36,269 nucleotides of DNA, from NCBI RefSeq assembly GCF_025965855.1, contig NZ_JAOPWB010000336.1:1-36269 (forward strand). Direction: 5' to 3'. The notes beneath the pieces are model-generated. The model was not told the DNA's origin. It ran no database searches and saw only the letters and a list, made by a program, of their open reading frames with translations. Source of the stretch: Mycobacterium sp. Its GTDB lineage: Bacteria; Actinomycetota; Actinomycetes; Mycobacteriales; Mycobacteriaceae. The translations under genes were made by a program, and so were the position numbers. Below, in pieces: positions 16,762 to 25,083 of this stretch. Numbering within the stretch: the first letter of the stretch is position 1; the number at the start of each line of letters is the position of its first letter.

Positions 16762-17145
16762 TCAGGTTGTCGAGCCGGCCGGATCGCGAACCAGCACCCC
16801 GGGCAGCGAAATCGCCCCGACCGTGGTCACGAGCCACACGATGATCGTTGCGGCAAGCCAGGACGCGACGCCGCGGATGGTGAGCCCGTGCGTGAACGCC
16901 GCGGCGAGGCTCAACGCGACGAGGGTCAGCACCAGGCCGGTGCCCCCGAGGAGCAGCGACGCGTACGCACGTGGCAACTTCACGATCAACAACGACAAGG
17001 TGGCCTGCGCTGCCGAGAACAACACCACGGCGACGATGAACCCCGACGCCGACACCGAAACACCGGGGACGACCCAGGCCGCCACGAGCAGGCCGACGGC
17101 CCACGATGTCAGAAGCACAACCGCCCCCAGCAAAGCCTGCTTCAT
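16762..17145 (-). CDS. Four-TM holin-like membrane protein
   Basis: 127 residues with four strongly hydrophobic segments (about 4-26, 33-53, 62-86, 96-116), short loops and few charges. This is the layout of the phage-holin-like (holin 4 superfamily) proteins common in actinobacterial chromosomes. No phage genes are near, so a lytic role is not implied; function unknown. ATG at 17145 has no ribosome site but sits 7 bases after a good -10, suggesting leaderless expression. The usfY-like gene follows on the same strand. It has no counterpart that I recall between lat and sigF in H37Rv. Confidence 0.75.
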   Translation of the reverse strand: MKQALLGAVVLLTSWAVGLLVAAWVVPGVSVSASGFIVAVVLFSAAQATLSLLIVKLPRAYASLLLGGTGLVLTLVALSLAAAFTHGLTIRGVASWLAATIIVWLVTTVGAISLPGVLVRDPAGSTT

Positions 17146-17152
17146 GTCAATA

Positions 17153-17181
17153 AGTGTAGGTCTCGGGGTGGGGACTGTTAA
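17153..17181 (-). promoter_or_regulatory. SigA-like leaderless promoter for the holin-usfY operon
   Basis: On the minus strand TTAACA (17181-17176), 17-base spacer, TACACT (17158-17153), then 7 bases to the ATG at 17145. Both hexamers are close to the SigA consensus (TTGACA, TAnnnT) and the spacing to the ATG is that of a leaderless transcript. It diverges from the SigF promoter of rsbW only about 15 bases away. Confidence 0.6.
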
Positions 17182-17195
17182 GGGCCTGCGGACTG

Positions 17196-17220
17196 GGTTA
17201 TTCGCCGCCGCAAATGGGTA
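17196..17220 (+). promoter_or_regulatory. SigF autoregulatory promoter of rsbW-sigF
   Basis: GGTTA (17196-17200), 15-base spacer, GGGTA (17216-17220) followed by T. It matches the SigF consensus with one -35 mismatch and lies where the autoregulated usfX promoter is known in M. tuberculosis. The leader to the rsbW ATG would be about 170 bases. Confidence 0.72.
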
Positions 17221-17233
17221 TCAGCTCTAAACC

Positions 17234-17326
17234 ATGATGAGTGCCGGAAGGGTCGCCTCAGCGACACCGACGTCAACGTCTACTGCGAGAAAGATCAACA
17301 TGACCAGCGGCGGCTATAGTGACTAA
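17234..17326 (+). CDS. Possible 30-codon leader ORF before rsbW
   Basis: ATGATG at 17234, 13 bases after the SigF-type GGGTA, opens a 30-codon frame (begins MMSAGRVASA, ends TSGGYSD) closed by TAA at 17324-17326. No Shine-Dalgarno. The peptide is Ser/Thr-rich and resembles nothing I know. It lies in the long leader of rsbW and could be a regulatory uORF or chance. Confidence 0.25.
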   Translation: MMSAGRVASATPTSTSTARKINMTSGGYSD

Positions 17327-17399
17327 CCGGCTGGAACCGACGGTCGACGGCGAGCTGCGCAGCGGTAGTAGTGTCAAGCCGACATTGCCGGGAGACCAT

Positions 17400-17837
17400 A
17401 TGACCGATCCGGGATTTCGCGCCAACAAGCGTCAACGCGGCCACCGCGCCGTCGAATTGCGCGTTGCGGCACGCCTCGAGAATCTGGCGATGCTGCGCAC
17501 GCTGGTCGGTGCCATCGGCACCTTCGAGGACCTGGATTTCGATGCCGTCGCGGACCTGCGGCTCGCGGTAGACGAGGTGTGCACCCGCTTGATTCGCTCG
17601 GCCACGCCGGACGCGACGCTGGTCGTCGTGGTCGACCCGCACGACGACGAATTGGTGGTGGAGGCGTCCGCGGCGTGCGACACCCACGATGTGGTGGCGC
17701 CCGGCAGCTTCAGCTGGCATGTCCTGACATCTCTGGCCGACGAAGTCCAGACTTTCCACGACGGTCGCGAACCCAATGAAACCGGCAGTGTTTTCGGTAT
17801 CACGCTGACCGCGCGACGGGCGGCCTCTAGCAGGTGA
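17400..17837 (+). CDS. rsbW: Anti-sigma factor RsbW (UsfX) of SigF
   Basis: 145 residues from ATG at 17400, with GGAG 5 bases upstream. This gives the same length and N-terminal layout as UsfX of M. tuberculosis; a GTG at 17319 would add 27 unconserved residues. GHKL/RsbW-type fold: RAVELRVAARLENLAMLRTL, LDFDAVADLRLAVDEVCTRL, C-terminal GSVFGITLTAR. It binds SigF and releases it when captured by an anti-anti-sigma protein. The N-box position that is Asn in SpoIIAB/RsbW kinases is Arg63 here (E59-x3-R63) and the DxGxG box is degenerate (CDTHDVVAPG); H37Rv has the same as I recall. Its stop overlaps the sigF GTG by 4 bases. Confidence 0.95.
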   Translation: MTDPGFRANKRQRGHRAVELRVAARLENLAMLRTLVGAIGTFEDLDFDAVADLRLAVDEVCTRLIRSATPDATLVVVVDPHDDELVVEASAACDTHDVVAPGSFSWHVLTSLADEVQTFHDGREPNETGSVFGITLTARRAASSR

Positions 17838-18622
17838 CAGCGCGAGCTGCCGGCGGTTCGGTTTCGCGGCCGAACGAGTATGCGGACGTCCCGGAGATGT
17901 TCCGCGAATTGGCCAGCATCGCCCCCGATTCGATGGAATTCCAGCGCCAGCGGGACAAGATCGTGGAGCGTTGCCTGCCGCTGGCCGATCACATCGCCCG
18001 CCGGTTCGAGGGCCGGGGCGAACCGCGGGACGACCTCGTTCAGGTGGCGCGGGTCGGCCTGGTCAACGCGGTCGTCCGCTTCGACGTCGAGGCCGGGTCG
18101 GACTTCGTCTCGTTCGCGGTGCCCACGATCATGGGGGAGGTCCGCCGTCACTTCCGCGACAACAGCTGGTCGGTCAAGGTCCCGCGGCGCCTGAAGGAAC
18201 TGCACCTGAGGCTGGGCACCGCGACCGCCGATCTGTCCCAACGGCTCGGCCGCGCGCCGACCGCAACCGAACTGGCCTCGGAACTCGGCATGGAACGGGA
18301 CGAGGTCGTCGAGGGCCTGGTGGCGGGCAGCTCCTACAACACGTTGTCCATCGACACCGGCGGCGGCAGCGACGACGACGACGTCCGTGCCATCGCCGAC
18401 ACGTTGGGTGACGTGGACGCCGGCCTCGACCGCATCGAGGATCGCGAGGCGTTGCGCCCCCTGCTCGAGGCGCTGCCCGAGCGGGAACGAATGGTGTTGG
18501 TCCTCAGGTTTTTTGAGTCGATGACACAGACGCAAATCGCCGAGCGGGTCGGCATCTCACAGATGCACGTCTCGCGGCTGCTGGCCAAGTCGCTAACGCG
18601 GCTGCGGGACCAGCTGCAGTAG
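17834..18622 (+). CDS. sigF: RNA polymerase sigma factor SigF
   Basis: 262 residues from GTG at 17834, overlapping the rsbW stop (GTGA), which implies translational coupling. Sigma-70 group 3 layout: region 2 at about 40-115 (DDLVQVARVGLVNAVVRFDV, FVSFAVPTIMGEVRRHFRD), region 3 at about 120-190 (PRRLKELHLRLG, ELGMERDEVVEGL) and region 4 with HTH at about 210-260 (LPERERMVLVLRFFESMTQT, QIAERVGISQMHVSRLL). It directs stationary-phase, envelope-stress and pigment/lipid genes in mycobacteria. Its 3' end overlaps by 30 bases the convergent STAS gene. Confidence 0.97.
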   Translation: MTARAAGGSVSRPNEYADVPEMFRELASIAPDSMEFQRQRDKIVERCLPLADHIARRFEGRGEPRDDLVQVARVGLVNAVVRFDVEAGSDFVSFAVPTIMGEVRRHFRDNSWSVKVPRRLKELHLRLGTATADLSQRLGRAPTATELASELGMERDEVVEGLVAGSSYNTLSIDTGGGSDDDDVRAIADTLGDVDAGLDRIEDREALRPLLEALPERERMVLVLRFFESMTQTQIAERVGISQMHVSRLLAKSLTRLRDQLQ

Positions 18623-19012
18623 CGGTCGCGAGTCGTCGCCGCCGGAGCGGGTCGGCCCCAGTAGCTGCTCGGCGCGCGGCGTCGTCACCGGCAAGGTGCC
18701 GTCGGGGTCGCAGATGCTCAACAACCGCGACACCGCCGGGCTCGGCGCCATGGCCCAGTCGATCTGGGCGGCCGAGCAGGCGACGTTTATTCGGTGTAAC
18801 GCCGAAAAGCCAGCGGTACCAATGAATTCCAGACCGCGAAGGTCAAGGATCACGCGCGCCGAATGCCTGACGCTGCGTTGCACGTAGGCCGCGAGCTGAT
18901 CGGCGTTGGCGGCGTCGAGCTCGCCGTCCACGGTGATCACGGCGCCCGACGCGCTCGAGCGGGCGGTGAACTGCGCCGTGCGGCTCTGTTGCCAGGATTG
19001 GGCCACAGACAT
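18593..19012 (-). CDS. STAS-domain anti-sigma factor antagonist-like protein
   Basis: 139 residues from ATG at 19012 (GGAG 6 bases upstream); longer starts at 19027 or 19126 lack a site. STAS domain at about residues 24-115: AVITVDGELDAANADQLAAY, ARVILDLRGLEFIGTAGFSA, then a variable C-terminal tail. In SpoIIAA/RsbV the switch sequence is DSSG with the second Ser phosphorylated; here it reads G65-T66-A67-G68. A phospho-Ser switch of the classical kind is therefore missing, though Thr66 could substitute. The FIGTAGFSALH wording resembles several M. tuberculosis STAS proteins such as Rv2638. Position tail-to-tail with sigF suggests a link to SigF control, not shown by sequence. Confidence 0.85.
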   Translation of the reverse strand: MSVAQSWQQSRTAQFTARSSASGAVITVDGELDAANADQLAAYVQRSVRHSARVILDLRGLEFIGTAGFSALHRINVACSAAQIDWAMAPSPAVSRLLSICDPDGTLPVTTPRAEQLLGPTRSGGDDSRPLLQLVPQPR

Positions 19013-19125
19013 GCTTTTCTCCATCATTGAGGAGGGTCTTGCTGTGGATGACGGCGACCGGGAGCTCGCATTCCCGCGTCGCTGACGTAATCCGGGTGGC
19101 TGTGAACTCAACCTGACCCGAACCA

Positions 19126-19152
19126 TACCCGCGACGGGCCGGGTCCGACAAC
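19126..19152 (-). promoter_or_regulatory. Weak SigF-like promoter for the STAS gene
   Basis: On the minus strand GTTGT (19152-19148), 17-base spacer, GGGTA (19130-19126), about 110 bases before the ATG at 19012. The -10 is perfect and the -35 imperfect (consensus GTTT). Confidence 0.3.
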
Positions 19153-19196
19153 GTTTACTTAACCATTTCCCAGGGATGCAGGTCGGGCCGGTTCGG

Positions 19197-20990
19197 CTAC
19201 TTGATCTCGGCGAGCACGGTGCCCTGGGTGATGGCCGCGCCGGCCTCGACCGCGAGCCCGGTGATGGTGCCGTCCTTGTGCGCGGTGACCGGGTTTTCCA
19301 TCTTCATCGCCTCGAGGACCACCACCAGGTCGCCCACGGCGACCTCCTGGCCTTCCTCGACCGCGACCTTGACCACGGTGCCCTGCATGGGCGCGGTCAC
19401 CGCGTCGCCGGAGGCCGTAGCGCCCGCGTGCGATCCGCGCTTGCGCGGCTTGGGCTTTTTCCTGATGACCCCGGCCGGGTCGGCGGAACCGTTTGCCAGC
19501 GCCAGGTCACCGGGCAGCGACACCTCGAGCCGGCGCCCGCCGACCTCGACGACCACCTTCTGCCGGGGCCGGGCGTCCTCTTCGTCGAGCGGCTCGCCGC
19601 CCGTGAAGGGTTCGACGGTGTTGTCCCACTCGGTCTCGATCCAGCGGGTGTGCACCGTGAAACCGTCCTCGTCGCCGATGAACGCCGGGTCGGACACCAC
19701 GGCGCGGTGGAACGGGATGACCGTGGCCAGTCCCTCGACCTCGAACTCGTCCAGGGCGCGCCGGGCGCGCGCCAGCGCCTCGGAGCGGTTGGCGCCGTGC
19801 ACGATCAGCTTGGCCAGCATCGAGTCGAACTGGCCGCCGATCACCGAGCCGGTCTCCACGCCGGAGTCCATCCGCACGCCCGGGCCGGCGGGCGGGTGGA
19901 ACTTGGTCACGGGGCCCGGGGCGGGCAGGAAGTTGCGGCCGGCGTCCTCGCCGTTGATCCGGAACTCGATGGCATGCCCGCGTGGGGTGGGGTCCTCGGT
20001 GAGGTCCAGCTTCTCGCCGTTGGCGATCTTGAACTGCTGCAACACCAGGTCGATGCCCGCAGTCTCCTCGGTGACGGGGTGCTCGACCTGGAGGCGGGTG
20101 TTGACCTCCAGGAAGGAGATCAGGCCGTCCTGGCCGACGAGGTACTCGACCGTTCCCGCGCCGTAGTAGTGCGCCTCTTTGCAGATCCGCTTGGCCGATT
20201 CGTGGATCTCCTTGCGCTGCGCGTCCGTCAGGAACGGCGCGGGCGCCTCCTCGACCAGCTTCTGGAAGCGGCGCTGCAGCGAGCAGTCGCGGGTGCCGGC
20301 GACGACGACGTTGCCGTGCTGGTCGGCGATCACCTGCGCCTCGACGTGGCGCGGCTTGTCCAGGTACCGCTCGACGAAGCATTCGCCGCGGCCGAACGCC
20401 GCGACGGCCTCGCGGGTGGCGGAGTCGAACAGCTCGGGGATCTCCTCGAGGGTGCGGGCCACCTTCATGCCCCGGCCACCGCCGCCGAAGGCGGCCTTGA
20501 TCGCGATCGGCACGCCGTACTCCTGGGCGAAGGCCACCACCTCGTCGGCGTCCTTGACCGGGTCGGGGGTGCCGGGCACCAGCGGGGCCTGGGCGCGGGC
20601 GGCGATGTGGCGGGCGGTGACCTTGTCGCCCAGGTCGCGGATCGACTGCGGGCTGGGGCCGATCCAGATCAGGCCGGCGTCGATGACCGCCTGGGCGAAG
20701 TCGGCGTTCTCGGACAGGAATCCGTAGCCGGGGTGGATGGCGTTGGCGCCGGACTTCTCCGCCGCGTCGAGGATCTTGCCGAAGTCCAGGTAGGACTCCG
20801 CGGAGGTTTGACCACCCAGGGCGAATGCCTCGTCGGCCAGGCGCACGTGCGGCGCGTCGGCGTCGGGCTCCGCGTACACCGCCACGCTGGGCAGGCCCGC
20901 ATCGCGGGCCGCGCGGATCACCCGGACGGCGATCTCACCGCGATTGGCGACGAGCACCTTGGCGATCCTCGAGCTGGCGTGACTAGCCAC
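19197..20990 (-). CDS. accA3: Acetyl/propionyl-CoA carboxylase alpha subunit AccA3
   Basis: 597 residues from GTG at 20990, with AGGAGG 4 bases upstream. Biotin carboxylase domain at about 8-455: [46 protein letters not shown] (ATP-grasp Gly loop), [14 protein letters not shown] and FRINGED. A linker rich in Lys/Pro/Arg ([13 protein letters not shown]) leads to the biotin-carrier domain with EAMKMENP, biotinylated Lys563. It carboxylates biotin for several AccD partners, including AccD5 encoded in this window, giving malonyl- and methylmalonyl-CoA for fatty and mycolic acids. BirA at 25084 is the probable biotin ligase. Matches Rv3285 (600 residues). Confidence 0.97.
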   Translation of the reverse strand: MASHASSRIAKVLVANRGEIAVRVIRAARDAGLPSVAVYAEPDADAPHVRLADEAFALGGQTSAESYLDFGKILDAAEKSGANAIHPGYGFLSENADFAQAVIDAGLIWIGPSPQSIRDLGDKVTARHIAARAQAPLVPGTPDPVKDADEVVAFAQEYGVPIAIKAAFGGGGRGMKVARTLEEIPELFDSATREAVAAFGRGECFVERYLDKPRHVEAQVIADQHGNVVVAGTRDCSLQRRFQKLVEEAPAPFLTDAQRKEIHESAKRICKEAHYYGAGTVEYLVGQDGLISFLEVNTRLQVEHPVTEETAGIDLVLQQFKIANGEKLDLTEDPTPRGHAIEFRINGEDAGRNFLPAPGPVTKFHPPAGPGVRMDSGVETGSVIGGQFDSMLAKLIVHGANRSEALARARRALDEFEVEGLATVIPFHRAVVSDPAFIGDEDGFTVHTRWIETEWDNTVEPFTGGEPLDEEDARPRQKVVVEVGGRRLEVSLPGDLALANGSADPAGVIRKKPKPRKRGSHAGATASGDAVTAPMQGTVVKVAVEEGQEVAVGDLVVVLEAMKMENPVTAHKDGTITGLAVEAGAAITQGTVLAEIK

Positions 20991-21021
20991 TTCGCCTCCT
21001 GTTTGGCTGGATGTCTCTTCG

Positions 21022-21050
21022 TCTCTAAGAGATTTTCTTACAAGTCTTGT
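21022..21050 (-). promoter_or_regulatory. Two short palindromes in the accA3 upstream region
   Basis: TCTCTAAGAGA (21022-21032) and ACAAGTCTTGT (21040-21050) are each perfect 5-1-5 palindromes, with start points 18 bases apart. They lie in an AT-rich patch within the 108-base gap between the sufE stop and the accA3 start, 32-60 bases upstream of accA3. A paired operator is possible; no known regulator motif was recognised. Confidence 0.3.
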
Positions 21051-21098
21051 CCCGGGAAGTTTATGCGCCGCGCCGTAAGCGGCACTACCCGGCTCCGC

Positions 21099-21518
21099 TC
21101 AACCGCTCTCGCGCAGGCGCCTTTTGATGCGGGCGAGCATCGCCGACATGCCGCGCAGCCGCAGCGGGCTGATCAGAGCGGCCAGGCCCAGATCGGTGTA
21201 GAAATCCTCGGGCACCGCGAGGATGTCGGCGGCGGGTTGCTCGTCCAGACCGGCGGCCAGGATCGACGCGAATCCCCGGGTGGTGGGCGCCTCGGCGGGC
21301 GCGCTGAAGTGCAGCCGCACCCGGTTGCGGTCGCTGGCATCGACGTGCAGGAACAGCGGCGACTGGCATTCGGGCACCGGCTCCATCGCCGTTTCTTCGA
21401 GGTCGGAGGGCAGCGCCGGAAGGTCGTTCGCGAATTCCAGCAACAGCGTCAGCTTGTCCTGGCCCTGGACTTCGGCGAAGTCGGACACCACCTCGGCCAG
21501 CGGGGCGGGCATGCTCAT
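21099..21518 (-). CDS. SufE-like sulfur acceptor protein
   Basis: 139 residues, like Rv3284 (143). SufE fold: [20 protein letters not shown] at the N-terminus, then [13 protein letters not shown] with Cys51 as the persulfide-accepting cysteine, then [14 protein letters not shown] and [16 protein letters not shown] at the C-terminus, all typical of the family. SufE proteins take sulfur from a cysteine desulfurase or, given this pairing, may receive it from the rhodanese encoded just upstream. ATG at 21518 shares one base with the sseA stop (TGATG), implying translational coupling. Confidence 0.92.
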   Translation of the reverse strand: MSMPAPLAEVVSDFAEVQGQDKLTLLLEFANDLPALPSDLEETAMEPVPECQSPLFLHVDASDRNRVRLHFSAPAEAPTTRGFASILAAGLDEQPAADILAVPEDFYTDLGLAALISPLRLRGMSAMLARIKRRLRESG

Positions 21519-22408
21519 CAGACTGGAACGGCTCCCGGCTGCTCGCCGGCGACGATGGGCACGCGCACGGTGTTGCCCCACTCGGTCCACGATCCGTCGT
21601 AGTTGCGGACCCCGGGCTTGCCCAGCAAGTGCGTGAGCACGAACCAGGTGTGGCTGGACCGCTCGCCGATGCGGCAATAGACGACGGTCTTGTCGTCCGG
21701 CTGCAGGAAGCCGTAGAGCTCTTCGAGCTCCTCGCGGCCGCGGAATCGGCCGCTCTCGTCGGCCGCCTTCCCCCACGGGATCGACCGGGCGGTGGGGATG
21801 TGCCCGGCCCGCAGCGCGCCCTCCTCCGGGTAGTCGGGCATGTGGGTGCGCTTGCCCGTGTACTCGTCCGGCGAGCGTACGTCGATGAGCGGCTGGGCGC
21901 CGAGGATGGCCAGCACGTCGTCCTTGTACGCGCGGATGGGCTCGTCGTTGCGCTGCACGACGGGGTAGCCGCTCGACGTCTCGGTCGGGACGTCCAGGGT
22001 GGTGTCGCGGCGCTCGGCCAGCCACAGGTCGCGCCCACCGTTGAGCAGGCGCACGTCGGGGTGGCCGAACAGCGTGAAGACCCACAACGCGTAGGCCGCC
22101 CACCAGTTGCTCTTGTCGCCGTAGATCACCACTGTGTCGTCGCGGGCGATGCCCTTGCGGTCCATCAACTCGGCGAACTGCTCGCCGTTGATGTAGTCGC
22201 GGACCCGCGGGTCGTTGAGGTCGGTGTGCCAGTCGATCTTGACCGCGCCGGGAATGTGGCCGACGTCGTAGAGCAACACGTCCTCGTCGGACTCGACGAT
22301 CGCCAGGCCGCGAGTGCCCATGTGGGCGGACAGCCAATCGGCGGTGACCAGTCGTTCGGGGTGGGCGTATTCGGTCAGGGAGGGGTCTGGGTCGGGGGGT
22401 AATGACAC
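21518..22408 (-). CDS. sseA: Thiosulfate sulfurtransferase (rhodanese) SseA
   Basis: 296 residues (Rv3283 is 297) with two rhodanese domains. The N-terminal domain (about 17-140) has [13 protein letters not shown] and [14 protein letters not shown], without a catalytic Cys. The C-terminal domain (about 158-290) has [24 protein letters not shown] and [14 protein letters not shown] with catalytic Cys245. The CRxGERS loop is typical of the thiosulfate-type enzymes. It moves sulfane sulfur to thiol acceptors; the overlapping sufE-like gene is the obvious partner. M. tuberculosis SseA has been linked to a thiol-oxidative stress pathway with SodA and DoxX. Confidence 0.95.
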   Translation of the reverse strand: MSLPPDPDPSLTEYAHPERLVTADWLSAHMGTRGLAIVESDEDVLLYDVGHIPGAVKIDWHTDLNDPRVRDYINGEQFAELMDRKGIARDDTVVIYGDKSNWWAAYALWVFTLFGHPDVRLLNGGRDLWLAERRDTTLDVPTETSSGYPVVQRNDEPIRAYKDDVLAILGAQPLIDVRSPDEYTGKRTHMPDYPEEGALRAGHIPTARSIPWGKAADESGRFRGREELEELYGFLQPDDKTVVYCRIGERSSHTWFVLTHLLGKPGVRNYDGSWTEWGNTVRVPIVAGEQPGAVPV

Positions 22409-22450
22409 ACCTCAAAGCCTACTCATCACACCATTTCGTCTCCGCCCCAA

Positions 22451-22500
22451 CGTCGACTTGTTGTCGGCGGTTCGTGGGCGGACGGCCCAACAAGTCGACG
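22451..22500 (-). repeat. 13-bp perfect inverted repeat between maf and sseA
   Basis: CGTCGACTTGTTG (22451-22463) and its exact reverse complement CAACAAGTCGACG (22488-22500) flank a 24-base loop. The structure begins 8 bases after the maf stop and ends about 40 bases before the sseA start. No U-tract follows, so it would be a U-less terminator, an mRNA 3'-end stabiliser or a protein site. It is the only notable content of this 99-base gap. Confidence 0.6.
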
Positions 22501-22507
22501 CTCGGCG

Positions 22508-23140
22508 TTAGTTACCCGCCCACAGCGCGGCCACGGACAGCCCGGTCCGCCCCAGCAGGGAGCGCAGCAGCGGCAGGCTCACGCCGATCACGTTTGACGG
22601 ATCGCCGTCGATCCCGTCGACGAACCAGCCGCCCAGCCCGTCAAGGGTGAAGCCTCCTGCCACCTGCAGTGGTTCGCCGTTGGCGACGTAGGCTCGCAGA
22701 TCAGCGTCGGCTGGCGCGCCGAAATGCACTGTGGTACGGGCTGATTGAACTTCCCGGTGGGTTACCGCGCCGGCACGCAGCCGCAGCAGGCAGTGCCCGG
22801 TGTGCAGCCGGCCCGACCGACCGCCGATCAGCCGCCACTGGCTCAGGGCGGCGTCGGCCGATCCCGGCTTACCGCACAGGCGTCCGTCGATGCAGAGCAT
22901 CGAATCACAGCCGAGGACAACGCAGTCCGACGCGATGGTGCCATCGAGCCTGCCCGCGACGTCTTCGGCCTTGGCCGCGGCCAGCGCGCAGACCACCTCG
23001 TCCGGCGAAGCGTCGGGCCCCAGGCCCGCGGCGATCAGATCCTCGTCGACCCCGGACACCACCACCACCGGTTCGATGCCGGCCTGGCGCAGCACCTTGA
23101 GGCGGCCGGGTGAGGCCGACCCCAGCACCAGCCGGGTCAC
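22508..23140 (-). CDS. maf: Maf/YceF/YhdE-type nucleoside triphosphate pyrophosphatase
   Basis: 210 residues (Rv3282 about 222). N-terminal [19 protein letters not shown] is the Maf phosphate-binding motif (SxSPxR); later [12 protein letters not shown] carries the conserved acidic metal site, and [15 protein letters not shown] and SLPLLRSLL close the fold. Maf proteins hydrolyse non-canonical or modified NTPs, and in some bacteria affect septum formation. Its ATG overlaps the accE5 stop by 4 bases, so it belongs to the accD5-accE5-maf transcript. Confidence 0.93.
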   Translation of the reverse strand: MTRLVLGSASPGRLKVLRQAGIEPVVVVSGVDEDLIAAGLGPDASPDEVVCALAAAKAEDVAGRLDGTIASDCVVLGCDSMLCIDGRLCGKPGSADAALSQWRLIGGRSGRLHTGHCLLRLRAGAVTHREVQSARTTVHFGAPADADLRAYVANGEPLQVAGGFTLDGLGGWFVDGIDGDPSNVIGVSLPLLRSLLGRTGLSVAALWAGN

Positions 23141-23373
23141 TGCCTCATGTGCGTCATTTGCTGCATGGTGAGCCGCTGGAAGTTCGACATCGCGTAGCGC
23201 AGCCGGTCGACCGCGAGCCCCCAGCGGGTGTGCTCGGGCTGGATGGGTTCGGGGGAGGCGGCGCCCACGCCGCCGAGCACGACCATCAGCGCGGCCAGCT
23301 CCGCGTCGGTGGGACGGCCCTTGAGGATGTGAATGTGCGGCTCGTGCGGCTGTTGCGCCTGCTCGTCTGTCAT
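23137..23373 (-). CDS. accE5: Acyl-CoA carboxylase epsilon subunit AccE5 (short form)
   Basis: 78 residues. The core [20 protein letters not shown] and the C-terminal [20 protein letters not shown] are those of actinobacterial carboxylase epsilon subunits, which promote alpha-beta assembly and activity of the propionyl-CoA carboxylase. The M. tuberculosis protein (Rv3281) is about 177 residues because of an N-terminal repetitive extension; this one starts almost directly at the core. ATG at 23373 overlaps the accD5 stop by 4 bases. Confidence 0.92.
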   Translation of the reverse strand: MTDEQAQQPHEPHIHILKGRPTDAELAALMVVLGGVGAASPEPIQPEHTRWGLAVDRLRYAMSNFQRLTMQQMTHMRQ

Positions 23374-25019
23374 AGCGGAATGTTCCCGTGCTTCTTGGGC
23401 GGCAGGTGGGAGATCTTGCGTTCCAGCAAGCGCAGCGCGGTGCCGATGTAGCCGCGGGTGTACGACGGCGGGATCACCGCGTCGACGTATCCCCGCTCGG
23501 CCGCGACGTACGGGTTGACCAGCGTGTCCTCGTACTCCTGCTGCAACTGCAGCCGCAGCGCGTCCACGTCCTCGCCGTTCTTGGCGGCCTCGGCCAGCTG
23601 TTGGCGGTACACGAAGCCGACCGCGCCGGAGGCGCCCATCACCGCGATCTGGGCGGTCGGCCAGGCCAGGTTGACGTCGCAGCCCATGTCCTTGGAGCCC
23701 ATGACGCAGTAGGCGCCGCCGTAGGCCTTGCGGGTGATGACGGTGATCTTGGGTACGGTCGCCTCGCCGTAGGCGAACAGCAGCTTGGCGCCGCGGCGGA
23801 TGATGCCGTTGTACTCCTGGCCGGTGCCCGGCAGGAAGCCCGGAACGTCGACCAGCATGACGATCGGGATGTTGAAGCAGTCGCAGGTGCGCACGAACCG
23901 GGCGGCTTTCTCCGAGGCGTTGATGTCCAGGCAGCCGGCGAACTGGGTGGGCTGGTTGGCCACGATCCCGACCGGCCGGCCGTCGACACGGCCGAATCCG
24001 ACGACGATGTTCTGCGCGTAACCGCCCTGGACCTCCAAGAATTCGTCATCGTCGAGAATCCGGGTGATGACCTCGTGCATGTCGTAGGGCTGGTTGGGCG
24101 AGTCCGGGATCAGCGTGTCCAGCTCGAGGTCCTCGTCGGTGAGGTTGTCCTCGATAGGCCCTGCCGGGGCCTCCGCTTGGTAGCGGGGGGCGTCGGTGGC
24201 GTTGTTGGGTGGGAGGTAGCTCAGCAGGTCGCGGACCCAGTCGAAGGCGTCCTGCTCGCCGGAGGCGACGTAGTGCAACGTGCCCGACTTGGCCATGTGG
24301 GTGTGGGCGCCGCCGAGTTCCTCCATGGTGACGTCCTCGCCGGTCACCGTCTTGATGACGTCGGGGCCGGTGATGAACATCTGGCTGGTCTGGTCGACCA
24401 TGATGACGAAGTCGGTCAGGGCGGGGGAGTAGACGTGGCCACCCGCGGCCGCGCCCATGATGAGCGAGATCTGCGGGACGACCCCGGACGCCAGGATGTT
24501 GTTGCGGAAGATCCGGCTGTAGAGGCCGAGCGAGACGACGCCCTCCTGGATGCGCGCGCCGGCGCCGTCGTTGATGCCGATCAGGGGGCGGCCGGTCTTG
24601 ATCGCCAGTTCCTGGACCTTGACGATCTTCTCGCCGTACACCTCGCCGAGGCTGCCGCCGAACACCGTGGCGTCCTGGCTGAAGATGCACACGTCGCGGC
24701 CGTCGATGGTGCCGTAGCCGGTGACGACGCCGTCGCCGAGCGGGCGGTTGGATTCCAGGCCGAAGTTGCTGCTGCGGTGCCTGGCCAGGGCGTCGAGTTC
24801 GACGAACGAATCCTCGTCCAGGAGCGCGTAGATGCGCTCGCGGGCGGTCAGCTTGCCCTTGGCGTGCACCTTCTCGACGGCGGTCTCACCGACCGGATGC
24901 AGTGACTGTTCGCGCCGCTTGTGCAGTTCGGCCAGCTTGCCCGCGGTGGTGTGGATGTCGATGGTGTGTTCGCTGGACCGCTCTGCGGAATGGTCCGAGC
25001 GGGAGGTAACGCTTGTCAT
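23370..25019 (-). CDS. accD5: Propionyl/acyl-CoA carboxylase beta subunit AccD5
   Basis: 549 residues (Rv3280 is 548). Carboxyltransferase fold in two halves. The N-half has [48 protein letters not shown] and [18 protein letters not shown] (acyl-CoA oxyanion Gly-Gly). The C-half has [38 protein letters not shown] and [19 protein letters not shown] (biotin side). It transfers CO2 from biotin on AccA3 to propionyl-CoA (and acetyl-CoA), giving methylmalonyl-CoA for methyl-branched lipids. First gene of accD5-accE5-maf; divergent from birA across 64 bases. Confidence 0.97.
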   Translation of the reverse strand: MTSVTSRSDHSAERSSEHTIDIHTTAGKLAELHKRREQSLHPVGETAVEKVHAKGKLTARERIYALLDEDSFVELDALARHRSSNFGLESNRPLGDGVVTGYGTIDGRDVCIFSQDATVFGGSLGEVYGEKIVKVQELAIKTGRPLIGINDGAGARIQEGVVSLGLYSRIFRNNILASGVVPQISLIMGAAAGGHVYSPALTDFVIMVDQTSQMFITGPDVIKTVTGEDVTMEELGGAHTHMAKSGTLHYVASGEQDAFDWVRDLLSYLPPNNATDAPRYQAEAPAGPIEDNLTDEDLELDTLIPDSPNQPYDMHEVITRILDDDEFLEVQGGYAQNIVVGFGRVDGRPVGIVANQPTQFAGCLDINASEKAARFVRTCDCFNIPIVMLVDVPGFLPGTGQEYNGIIRRGAKLLFAYGEATVPKITVITRKAYGGAYCVMGSKDMGCDVNLAWPTAQIAVMGASGAVGFVYRQQLAEAAKNGEDVDALRLQLQQEYEDTLVNPYVAAERGYVDAVIPPSYTRGYIGTALRLLERKISHLPPKKHGNIPL

Positions 25020-25083
25020 GGAACTCGATGCTATCGGCAGCCCCCGCGGCGGTGTTTAGGCTGGGCTCGAAAGGAGATGCGAG

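Noticed and set aside
16762..17145. Prophage hint from the holin-like protein
   Set aside because: No endolysin, integrase, attachment repeats or other phage genes are near. Holin-like four-TM proteins are common chromosomal genes in actinobacteria.
19013..19126. Longer N-terminus for the STAS protein (start at 19126 or 19027)
   Set aside because: No ribosome binding site at either, and the extra residues are Arg/Ser-rich without conservation. 19012 has GGAG at good spacing.
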